Part shown: piece by piece, positions 1 through 12,800 of the stretch
Layout: each line of letters opens with the position of its first letter
How positions within the stretch are numbered: the stretch's first letter is position 1
Assembly: GCA_903813345.2 (NCBI GenBank)
Contig: CAIIXF020000009.1
Location: 23,277,759 to 23,341,758 of the forward strand
Reading direction: 5' to 3'
Source of the DNA: Owenia fusiformis
Lineage: Eukaryota > Annelida > Polychaeta > Sabellida > Oweniidae
DNA length: 64,000 nucleotides
The notes under the pieces: generated by a model
The model's input: the letters and a program-made list of their open reading frames with translations, nothing else
The model's database searches: none
Told to the model about the DNA's origin: nothing
Program-made: the position numbers and the translations under genes

Positions 1-758
1 ATCCAATGATGCACAATTATGGCTTTGGGACCCCTTTGGGACCAGAAAGACATTTGACCTCAAATAAAGATCACATGTGTCATTCAGGCCATACTTGCTG
101 AGGAATGCAGTTATGTCATTGACAGGTTTGGAAAACGTGTGCAGGTTTGCCTACAGTACGGTATTGGAAAACTGGGGCACCTTGTTTAAAGTGCTGTAAC
201 ATCGCGACTATCAGTCCCAATGTTCATGAAATAATACAGTCTAGTATAAAATTGAATGATGTACATGTGTGCCAAATATCAGGGCAGAATTGACAAAGAT
301 ATGAGGAAAATTTAGGGTTGCCGTTTTTTGATCACCCTGTATAATCGACATATTTATCATAGCTGATGACAGGATACATACAAAATTGAAACCCAATCTA
401 ATTAAATATGTTTCAATAAAGCCTATGGGGTATGGTATTTACAATTGCCTGTATAAGGTACGCTCATTATGAAACGCCCCCGGGGAAACGCCCAGCTTAG
501 AAAGGCAATGAGGGGCAGCTTATGTCATATTGGTCACGTGGACTTGGAGGAAGCTGGACTTAAAAATAAGTAAAAATACAGTAAAACCTGTGTAAAGCCC
601 AGTAAATATCAATGGGGCAAAATCCCACTTGCCCCATGAGTCCCATCTTGCCCCATCTTATTCCAACTTGCCCCATCGAAGCCCACTAAGTCCCATGGGA
701 CCTTGATTACTTTGCCCCATCGAGTCCCATCGAATTTCATGATATCAGGTGCACTAAC
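1..758. other. Transporter 3' flank or last intron
   Basis: No gene recognised. At 608-745 a cluster of degenerate ccccat / gtcccat repeats produces an open frame on the minus strand by simple-sequence effect. Around 328-343 tttttgatcaccctgta resembles the end of mariner-type elements, without a visible partner. Confidence 0.5.
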
Positions 759-876
759 CTGTTTTTCATTCTCCGTTCTCGGTTCTTTTTCATCACTGTC
801 CTTCTTTATTACTAGTTTGAATAACACAATAAGAGGCGCATAGAATATACTGACAATGCCAACACTATAAGTCATC
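759..876 (-). CDS. SLC18-like exon 11: TM12 and C-tail start
   Basis: Reads WMTYSVGIVSIFYAPLIVLF, equivalent to VMAT TM12, then a charged tail KKDSDEKEPRTENEKQ. A donor (cag/gttagt) lies at 759, suggesting a last exon outside the window. If it is not used, the frame runs to a stop near 609 through simple GATGGGGCAA-like sequence that does not look like coding DNA. Confidence 0.82.
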
Positions 877-3800
877 CTGGAACAGAGCTACAATTTATTA
901 GCTGCTATTAGTTAGAAACCTTTAATTAGAGACCTACTCAGATAAAAAATAACATGAAATTCCAGGAAACGTTGTTCTATCTTATTTATACTAGATATAG
1001 TTCTTAGTATTAACTCCTACGTACCATTGGAATCCTATAAGCCCACATAAAGCTGGCCCTGAAACGATAGGATGATTATTATTCGAGTTATTTAAGGATT
1101 TAAGGTCGGGCTCGGTGCATTGTGGAGTGAATATCATTCTTCCAAGGTGTTGTTTCAAACTTTGCTCGAGATTCGCAGAATTGAGTGCTAAGTTTATGAA
1201 ACTCCGAAACCTGTGAGCTGAGCATGTTGAATAGCAAAGCAGAGACATATCGATGTATGAATGCATAAATAAATGACAAAAATGCCGACCGAGACAATTT
1301 TATAATCAAAAGAAAAAACAATTTCCCACTCACTGTGATGTCATACTATAAAACGTCTTCAAAGCTTCATTCAGATATTATCAGTGAGACGAAACAGTTT
1401 GAGGTTGAAGCTAAGAACTCTTAAGGAAGGAATACTGTCATACCCAGTGCATAAGCCAGACACATTGCGATGTCCCCAAGTGCGTATACAGTTCCATACA
1501 TAGCTATGTGTCTGATATCCGCCAGTTGGGCTAGCATAGTGTATATACACGACTCAGCCATACCAACGCCCAACCCTGCTACGCCACTCGTCACTGCAAC
1601 TTGAGCAAATTGACTAGAAAATGTGATCTGGAAGGGACAGAAGTAAATTGTAAATTGTTCATCTTCCAATGAGTTTGCTTAAATCACCGTGTTGATACTG
1701 TGTCCTATCCATGTTGCATTTGAATTCTGTATCCTCTCAATGTTGCGTAAGACTAACATGCAGTCTTTTCACATTGCATTAGCCTAATATTGTAATCTTT
1801 CAATGTTTAATGTAATGGAAATATGTTTCATCCTATGTACATACAGCTAGATAAATAGTATATTTTTGATAATTTCAAACCGCTAAAGGATACAAAGAAT
1901 AACCAAAGCTTACATGTAAGTTCGCACTTCAGTACTGAAACTATTGTGAACAGTTTTAGTATTTTTAATTTAAAATCAAACAATGTGAATCATACCGTAA
2001 TGATTCCTGCAGCAAATACTAAAATCCCCATCAAAACACACCTCCATCGAGCGACTAGATGACCAATGGCACCAAAAAGCGCAGAACTCACAAGATAAAC
2101 AATACAATTTGGAAGAAATGCGGCACCTTAAATGGAATAAAATAACAATTTCAATATTAAGGGTGAAATATAATTCTTTGAAGCTCCTGTCCTTCCCAGA
2201 AATCATTCGGACATACAATGTCAATAATACCACACGTTGCAAATGTTTTGGAAGGGAGCATAGAATAGGTTGTGAGACATATAACATAATTATATATATA
2301 GAGGTCAATGTGTTAACTTGTTGCCACAAAGGCATGTTGTTAGACATATAACATAATCAGAGAGAGGTCAATGTGTTAACTTGTTGCCACAAAGGCATGT
2401 TGCGAGACATATAACATTATCAGAGAGAGGTCAATGTGTTAACCTGTTGCCACAAAGGCATGTCGTGAGACATATAACATAATCAGAGAGAGGTCAATGT
2501 ATTAACCTGTTGCCACAAAGGCATGTTGTGAGACATATAACAATTAGAGGTCAATGTGTTAACTTGTTGCCACAAAGGCATGTTGTGAGACATATAACAT
2601 AATTAGAGGTCAATGTGTTAACTTGTTGCCACAAAGGCATGTTGTGAGACATATAACATAATTAGAGAGAGGTCAATGTGTTACCTTGTTGCCACAAAGG
2701 CATGTTGTGAGACATATAACATAATTAGAGGTCAATGTGTTAACTTGTTGCCACAAAGGCATGTTGTGAGACATATAACATAATTAGAGGTCAATGTGTT
2801 AACTTGTTGCCACAAAGGCATGTTGTGAGACATATAACATAATTAGAGGTCAATGTGTTAACTTGTTGCCACAAAGGCATTTTGTGAGACATATAACATA
2901 ATCAGAGAAAGGTCAATGTGTTAACTTGTTGCCACAAAGGCATGCTGTGAGACATACAACATAATTAGAGGTCAATGTGTTAACTTGTTGCCACAAAGGC
3001 ATGTTGTGAGACATATAACATAATAAGAGGTCGATGTGTTAACTTGTTGCCACAAAGGCATGCCGTGAGACACATAACATAATTAGAGGTCAATGTGTTA
3101 ACTTGTTGCCACAAAGGCATGCTGTGAGACATATAACATAATCAGAGAGAGGTCACTGTGTTAACTTGTTGCCACAAAGGCATGTTGTGAGATTTATAAC
3201 AGAGGAAGGCTTGTCTTACCTTATTTTTACACTGGTATGTTGTCAGACATGTTACACAAACAAATATAGACAGGCGCTTGTCTTACCTTGTTGCCAAATA
3301 GGGGATTGGAACTGTTTCTGTAGAAATAATGGAAGTCCCCCATCCAAGCCGGCAATTCCAATGTTCAACATAAATATTACACCTGAAAAGTTAAATAAAA
3401 AATTATATCTGCATCATTTCCCTTCTATGGCTGGTTGCATATGATCACATTACTAAGGAACAGAAAAGAATTGTATGGATGATATGATCATGCGGTGTGG
3501 AACCAATGGTCATTTTTGAATTTTAAATTGTGTGATACATTACAAACTAAGCCATGTTGTGCCTTCTGTTAATCCGGAAATATTTATTAATGAACTCCCT
3601 TAAACATTTGGTGTGGATAAGCTTAATAAACTATGAACTTTATAATTTGATGATGTTATGATGTTTCCAATGAATAGATTTTGTTTAAGTTAAAAGTTTC
3701 ACCAATTCCACCGTTGCACTACCAATTGATATACAGGCCAATGAAAAAAATAGTGGTTAATTAAGCACCAAATTTCAGAAGATATTGACAAAGAACTGGA

Positions 3801-6800
3801 GAAACCTGTGATATGGTTAAAATGAGAAAAGAAATTTTTTGGAAATAAGTTGAAAAACGTGCCAAGATTGGGTTCTAAACACCAGGAAGGCCTAAACAAT
3901 GGTTTTTCGAATAATTTTAATGAAATATGATGTAGTTATGGTCCGGATACATTCAGGGCCAAAGATATGGGTGTCTAAAATGGTTTGCCATACCCACGCG
4001 GTCCTAACTTCGACCGTTAATTTGAATTTTTGACCTACCAGATGCTCGAAAATCAAGGATTGCGAGTCTCATACTGCACCGTTTTTCTTCAAACTTATAC
4101 CATTAAAAGCAAAACAAAATTGCCTTTCTGTCGGTTTATTACTTTATTGTAAAGAGTCCCTCGTTCTAGCAGCGTTTTGGTCCCCAGCTGTTAGAAGGCC
4201 TTCTTACAGCTGGGGACCAAAAATGCCACTTGAAGTAGGGACTCAGAAAGGGATTTTTGTTATGCTTTGAATGGGACAAGTTTGAAGAAAAACGGTGCAG
4301 TACGAGACTCGTAATCTAGTCCATGGTATGACTTCCGAATATGAAAGATCCGTAGCACACTATAGCGCAGCAACATTTGAAGCAATATTTTGATTCGAAC
4401 TTTTATACATTTTATAAGACACAATTAGTTAGTGTAATTATGCAAGTGTGTTTTTCAGATTTTTTTGATTTTTCAAATATAAGCTAAGCAGATTCAACAA
4501 AATTATGTGGAATATTTAGGTAATTTATGATTGGGAACATATTAGTTTTCTTACAATTTAAAACATTTTATTTCCAGAATTTTTCCATATAATCGCAAGG
4601 GGTCTAATAGAAAATTATTGTTCATGTTTTACAAAACATAATACAATAACAAATAGGTAAGATTTATATCTAATTAAATGTAACAGAGGTGTTGGAATGT
4701 TCATATATTCCAAGGACATGTCTAATAATCGATTAGAGTCATATGCAATCGAACGCCTTGAAATTCTTCCTCGACGTTACTTGTGGCTATCATCAAGTTT
4801 TCTGATGGCTGTTTGTTCTTTGACCTAACTGCTGGATATCAGCAGATTTTAGGAAGATAATGATAACGATTTTCCTCAATTATTCATGAATTCGATCAAG
4901 TCTTGATGGTTGTTTTATAAGCAACTGAGCTATATCTAACTACTGGAAATATAATTTTAGCTGTAGTCCCAATTAGTCAAGGAAGAGCAATAGGCCCACC
5001 TTTATTGATAATTTTCACCGCTGAATAAAAGTCTATCTCAAAACGTATTGAGACCCCTTTTGTGAAAAGCTAGCATAATTTAAACATTTGTCATTCCAAT
5101 ATAAAAGTGATTCAGTTGTAGTATTTATCTTATTAATACCTGAGCTACAATACAAAACGTCGATACACTGATTACATATTTTTTGGTATTGATAAGAAAA
5201 ATAACCTCAAACTTATAGCTTAGAAACCTAAATCATATATTTAAAATCATTTTGTATTATTTTCTGTTGCATTGTGTACTCCAAATTGAGAAAAATTGGG
5301 ATTTAATTTTTTGGTGATTTTTTGACCTCTGTTAATGGCAGGCATAATTCAACCTAAAAGCCGGAAGTATATTGATCAGTTATAATAAAAATTATTAGGG
5401 GACATATGTAGGTATGTTTATGTAAGGTCAAATATCGCTGCGCTATATATATATAGTGTGCTACCAACTCCTTTATTAGACGTCCTAGAGATTTCATACC
5501 ATGGACTAATCCTTGATTTTCAAACATCCGGTAGGTCAAAAATTCAAATTAACGGTCGAAGTTTGTACCGCGTGATACCAAACCTGGTCTTTTGTATGGA
5601 TTACATTGCATTCAACAGGTGGTCGTTTGAAGGCTTACTACACCAACGTTTTCCATTTACTTCTTTCCGGACTTTACTTATGACACTGAAGTTCCTTAGA
5701 CATGCAATGCAGTGTATATACAAGGGCCAAAAACCACAGTGAACACCATCCATTGATCTCTATTGAAAGAAGATGTGAAGTGCGGTTACTTGTCAGAGCC
5801 CTCCATTTTTGAAACGTTGAATTCAGCTGTTTTACATTGATATTTCAACATTTTTCTTAGCCTAGATGACGGGAATACATAAATGGTTAAAAAAGTAAAC
5901 GTTTTACCTGAAATGTCAAAAATACTGCTTAAATCTTTAGAAATGTGGTGATTTTGACTGTTGAATTCCACCGATGGACATCTCGCAAATTCTCGTGTAA
6001 AATCTCGATGGAATTCGGGGAATCCTCGTTTCGGCGATGCACTCTGGGAAGAGGAGGGAAAGCCCCAGAGTTTAAGGATGACAGACATAATTACCTCTCT
6101 TGCTTACCACCTTCGTTCGTTCGAATTTTCGTCGGCTAGTTATCAAATACTACACTTCGATGGGATGTTTTAATTGATATAGGCATATTCCGTACACCTT
6201 TCTTAATCTTGATGTGAAATGAGAAGCTCTGATATCGGTTAACACGCAAGAAATGAACATAATATTATTCGAAGCGTCGTTCGAAAATTTTGAAACCGCC
6301 ATTGATGACGTCATTTGTTTGTCGACTTTTGACCAATCAGCGACGATGTCATCTCAATACAGATTTACATTATAAGCGTATGTCATCTTTGAACTCTGGT
6401 GTTTCTCCCCCTCTGCACTCTGGGTGAATAATGCATTTGAACAACCAATCAGATCTCTCCAATTTTGCAATTCGTCCGTGCATGCGTGTTGAGCGGATTT
6501 CAGTAAAGTTTTTGAAAACCAATCGCAAATTTTGATCGAGATTTGCACTTTTTACCCATCTATCGAGTCAAATCAGGTATTTAAGGTTCTTTTTAGTCTT
6601 CTTAATGTCTCAAGCACATATTCATGCAAAAATTTGTATGACGGCATTCAATGTTGAAGCGAAATACTGGATTGAATATATACCGGAAATAAGTTTCAAT
6701 TTTTTATTCGGTTATTATTAACCTTACTTGATACTTCTTATATGAGAGATCAATAGATGGTGTTCACTATGAAAAAAACAATAAACAAATAATAAAAGAT

Positions 6801-9800
6801 GAATATCATATGATATTATGTTCAACCATGCCATGTGTTATATCTTATTATAGATAAATCATTTCCTAACAGAGGTATAACAAAACAGTATGTGCATTAC
6901 ATAAAGTTATGATGTGTTGAACTTACCGACAGCAAGTAAGATATATGGGTCTCTAACAAGCTTTGTTAGGCCTGCATTTGTCGTATCTTGGTTGTCATAT
7001 TCATTTGGCGTGTAAACGAGAATCTGTAAAACTGAAAGCCGGAATAAAGCAAATAATTTTTCACAGGCGACTTTTATCTTAGGGTCTTAGCAGGGTAAAT
7101 GTCCCTCTTTAATGATTAGGTATCCAATAAGTACTCTTCAATGGTACAGTGTTTGCCAAAAACCAATAAATAAATTAAACTGAAATAGAAAATACTCAAA
7201 ATATAAAAATGCAAATAGAGTATCATATTAAAGATAAAGCAGTCCTCAATATTCTCATCTTGGATTTCCAAGGTACATGTATCACAGTGTTATAGCATGA
7301 CGGTTACGTCAAGGCGATTTGCAAAATTTTGCAGTAACGATAACAAAAAATGGCGGATGGGAAAGGCAGCATGTCCTCTTTCTCGCCTGTAGGCAATATT
7401 CACAGATAAGATTTCCTTTTAAACTAGTTCCATTCGGTGACGTATATATGGATGGTTATAAAGACTAGGTCAAATCTGCCAGGTGGTCTACAAGAAACAG
7501 AATATAAGCTGTAAACCTACCGACTGAGATATCCAAGTTTTTAATTTTTGGCCCATTTTCGTGTTTTCTCAGTACATGTGCCTCAGAGCCAGTCAAAATA
7601 TTAACTGTAGGTACACTGTGTATAAACAAGGCATAAAATGACAAATCCAGAACAGGAACGTGGTGATATCGTAAATAATAAGGTTTCAAACGCAATGTCG
7701 TTAGACGACTACGTATTACTTCTATCGAATTCTATGGACGGTAACGTATTGTATTAGTTGTACATATATTTAGCGGACGGTTACGTGCATGTATATCTGT
7801 CAAGTCAAGGTTGCTAGATCTGATAGCCTCTTTCCATGTTATTGTTATAATGGGTAAGAAATGGAATATTGAATTTCCTATATTTGTTTTCAGGACTCGC
7901 AAGAGACGCTCTTGTTTCAGCCTCTATAAGGCAAGGAAAAAAACTGTCGCTTGCTTTATTTATGAAACCGATGAAAGTGTAAAAGATAGCAATGAATTAA
8001 GAGGCAAAAGAAGATTTAGGATCAAGTACTGATGAAGATGACAAAATTAACAACAATGAATCGAGGTTTCATATTTGAATCAGGTTCGCGTAACCGTCCA
8101 TCAATTTTTTACGTTACCGCAAATTCAAAATACATTATATGGCTTGAGTAGAACATATTAGGTAGTTTCCAATGCTCAATTCGCTTTGTATGATCGTATG
8201 TAGGTTACATCTATATACTACAAGGTTTTTAGGCAATGTAGACCATGCCCTAACAACAAAAATAAACAAATTACTAAATTTTTGTGTAGTTTTGAATTTC
8301 AAACTCGACAGTTTTTTTCTTATTTCTTGTTATCCCCGGGCACCAACCTTAGTTTTCTCTTCCATCGCGGCCATTTTATTGGATAAATCAGTGAACGTAG
8401 CCGTCCAACCTCGTTTTCAGAGGTGGCGTAACCGTCATGCTATAACACCGTGATGTATGATGTGTTCATAATTGAAAATCAAACTGGGAAACGAGTATGA
8501 ATATTCTGGTAAATACCAGTATTACATTTTATCGCATGATCTGTAAAATGAAGCCCTCTGATTGGTCAGTTCTTGTGCTGTACCAATCTGTATTGCTACT
8601 GAGATTGTCCCCATTGATCATCTCCATAGCAATACAGAAAATATTGGCACGGAGGAGCGGACAAATTTTAGTAGCAATTCAGGGAATACAGAATAATTCT
8701 TAGGGATTATCTCCTTAGTAAAATGTGTTGGCCTTTAATTCATTCTGTCTCGATATTCTGTACTTGCACTCGACTTTGTCTCATTCCAATACAGACTTTC
8801 TTGAGCAGAATATATCCTGTATTGCACTTCAAATCATTCAATAACTTATAATCTTACTAAGAAAACTGTTACACGCTTAATTTTGAGGTTGGGGTCAGTT
8901 TTATGGGGGATATGATTTACCGCAATAGCAATTCCTATTTGCATTATCGCACAATTGTTTAATGCACCATTTGTTTAGTAGACCGGATGGAATGATTGGC
9001 CCATGTAATATTAAAGGATTTAAGCCCAAGACTCGATGCATTGTTTGCTGAATCATACCATGAAGGTGTTGTTTCAAAACCTTTACATGACCGCGCAGTG
9101 GGAATGCAAATTTAGGAAACTACGCCTGAGTGGTATGAAGCAGCTACAATGCATTGAGTCTATGGCTTAAATCCTTTTCACACATTGCAATTTTTTCTAT
9201 AAAATCATCTAAGAGGAACGAAATCACTAAAAGAACACATTTTCAATGACTTTTTTTGCAAGGGTCAAGTTGACAAGTCATCAAATCCAATGAGAAAAAT
9301 CCATTCATCACCATGACAACTGTTAACTTGCATGTGTTATTGATATTTCACACACTGTTCATTGTGTGAATACTCTGTTCGGATTGGCTGGAATCGGACA
9401 CACCTTGCCTAGCTATGTGTGAACACAACTTCAATTTGGGCATTGTTTTTTGGCTCACTCTGTACTTATTTACTGTAATTTATTTTTGACGTCAACTAGT
9501 ATACCCAAAATATTAATATAATATCTTTGGAGAAGATTGGTACATCAATAAACCTAATATCACTATGCATATTATATAATTGCATTATATATTACATTGT
9601 AAACTGACTGTAAAGGTAATATGACTTACCTGCACTGATGAGAAGCATGCTTGCTAAGAGTAGAAAAAATGACTCGCGTCCTAGGAACTGGAAGCTAACA
9701 CCACTCAGCACAGGACCAACTGCAAACACAGCACAAGAGCACTATACTTCATCATAACTTTACCTGTTTAGTTCAGGTCTGAAGGTACGGTTGTAGTAAA

Positions 9801-12800
9801 AGTACTTTTTGTGAACATCCTCTAGATCTTTACGTATACGCTACTATATTATATGACAAACAAATCATGGCACTGAATGCAACTGAATTCTATTCCCCTT
9901 CTAGTCCATTTGTCACCCCTATACATCCTATAGGGAACCTATGAATTGTTAAAAACTCTGTGACAAACTTACGCAACAGAGGCCTAATTCATGAAAGCTC
10001 CGCAAGCTTGCGTGTCCGCAATGTATTTGCGGACCTATTGCGTGTCCGCAATTTATTGCGTTGCGTGGTATTCATAAAGCTATCCGCAAATTCATTAGGT
10101 GTCCGCAAGTAATTTCCGTGTCCGCAATCTATGTCCATGACGACCGTGTCACTTATTAGGGCAGGGGTGTCAGTTTGACCCATTTAAGCTATACTGTCCC
10201 TTGAAAATCATGACCTCGGAGTCACATTTTTTATCAAACAATGGCCATAATACTGGAAATTTAACTTCTAAGTCATTGTTTTACCTCGGGATTTTACCGG
10301 TTTTTACATCAAAATTTTGTAGCGCCTTGCATTCGTATAGTAAAGCCGGGCAAAGGGAAAATGGATCTAGTATCTTCTAGAAATTAAAGGGAGATGGTTC
10401 ACATTTCGGAGAATATAATTACACCAATATACCCAGGGGCGTAGGAAGGTGTAAATTCAACACTACGCCAAATGAAACAATTGTGTCAAATCTTCAACTT
10501 TAAAATGTTCGAATGTTTTTCATCATATAAAATCACCATGGAAAGCCGATCTTCTAACTCTCGACTCAACTCATTCTCACTTTTCTAATGTAAATGTTAT
10601 TTTTCTCGAACAATATAGACGAAAAATTTCAACATAACAATGAGAGATTTTTGACCATTTCTGAATAAATGAATTAAGATACATATTATTGTCGGATTCC
10701 ATCTGAATCGTGCAATACGGCAATATGCAATACAGAGTAAAGAAATCGATTAAAAAAAAATTCGTGATCAATGATACAATTAACCGTAATGTTTGCAACC
10801 TTTTACAACAATAATTTGCAAGACCAAATTACCCCCTTCCACCCTCCACAGAGGTCAACGTGACTTAGGGGGTGCCAAAACCTTTCCAGAACTGAAGGTG
10901 TACTTTATGTACTTTCAAAGAGTCGAGGTATCGCTAGAACTTACCCTGCGTGCAGAGTCTAGTTAAACTACAAGAAGAAGACGAAGCTCTCTTTTAAGAA
11001 GTGAAGTCAAACGAATGCAAAGGGTAGCTAGAACTCATTGAAATCAATGGAACGCATTATTGAATAATCAACAATTTCAAGTTTTTTTCTCTAACATTCA
11101 TATATCAAGAAGTACGTACCAATAACAATTAGTGATTTAGCAAGAAAATAGATAAGCATTGCGAAACATGCACAAAAATTGCAAAGGTATTCATCAAGTA
11201 GTAGAAAAAATTGTTTTTCTCTCAAATTCGTAAATAGGACGCGATTCACGAATATTCGGCCCTATTGTAGCTTACTTAAAAAAATCATAAGATAGTCAAT
11301 AGTGACTCGATTTTTATGAAATATGTTCAATGATAAGAACAATAACTAGATTTTGGAAATTGAACCAAGTTCAATTTCAGACTCCAGATCTAGACTTTTT
11401 TTAGCCGAGTCATCCAGAATAAGCCGAGTCATCCAGAATAAGCTGAGTCATCTAGAAAGAGATGGATAAATAAAATAGGAAGGTAGGATAGGATAGAATA
11501 GGAAAGAACGATAGGATAGAATAAGAAAGAAGGATAGGATAGAATAGAATAGGAAGAAAGGATAGGATAGGATAGGAAGGATAGGAAGGAAAAGATATGA
11601 AGGAAGGATAGATAGGAAGGATAGGGTAGGATGAGATAGGAAGGATGGATGAATTTTTCAATATTTTCTTCTCTACTCCTGACTTTCTATCAGGATACCA
11701 TCAGATCGATTTTTTCTCGAAATTTCAAAACGCTATCACCTCTGAACCGGAAGTCGGATCTAAATTTCGTTAGCAGATTCGGATTCCTGACAAAATTCTA
11801 CCCCTAATTCATAACTCATACGTTAAATTTTGAGATTTTTTATTTTGACCTACTTTTTGGACACGCCATAACTTCCGAACCGGAAGTCGGATCGAAATTT
11901 GGTTTGCAGATTCGGATTCCTGACAGAATTCTACCCTTAATTCATAACTCATATATTCAATTTGGAGAACTTTTTATTTTGACCTACTTTTCGGACACCA
12001 TATCTCAAAAGTGGGTCAAAATACTTTCTGACGGCAAAAGGCTAACACTATTAGCATATTCTTGGCTACATGTATACACAATTTCGAAGAATATAATTAA
12101 AGTGTAGTGTCAGAATCGAAAAAATAAGGAAAACCTATGAATTTGACCTAGATTTTGACCTAGGCATTTCGGTGTCAAAATTGTGAAGCTAGATGGCTTT
12201 TGAGGTCCCCTTCTTTTAAAGGCTTTGATTATATGAAGCTGAACTCAGTCTTTATTCCGTATTTTTCACTTCAAAAAAATATTTTTTCCCATTGACTTAA
12301 CATGGGCACCAAATTTAGTGATTTTTGAGTTTTCAAAACGCCATAACTTCCGAACCGGTAGTCTGATCGAAATTTGGTTTGCAGATTCAGAATCCTGAGA
12401 AAATTTCCTATAAGACTAATATCCTGGACATTTGATTCGGAGAACTTTTTTTTGGACCTCGCTTTCGGACACTGATATCTCGAAATCGGTTTGAGATATC
12501 AAAAAACTAAATCGACCCTAGGTTTCCTACTTTTTTATAAGGAACACAATGAAAAAAACCCGGATCGAAAATATTGAAGGACGACCGAGAAAATCGAAAA
12601 AAGTGACGAAATACTGGATTTGATCTAGTTCTTGACCTTTGACCTAGATAAAATTTTGACCCAATTTCCAGAGAACTAGATTCTGAACCTAAATTGACCA
12701 AATGATTGACTTTACTGAAGACCTTATGGTTATTGAGAAAACTGGGTTAGAATAATAAGAATAATAATAATAAGAAGAAAACTGACGAAAACAATAGACT

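Noticed and set aside
609-758. Read-through of transporter exon 11 to a stop at 609
   Set aside because: The added residues come from degenerate GATGGGGCAA-type simple repeats and a plausible donor precedes them; treated as intron, though not excluded.
7283-7289. True V(D)J recombination signal
   Set aside because: The heptamer is present, but it is the end of a repeated mobile element and no nonamer at 12 or 23 bp was recognised; kept only as a transposon observation.
11452-11661. Ser/Tyr/Pro repeat protein on the minus strand
   Set aside because: Direct translation of a pentanucleotide microsatellite.
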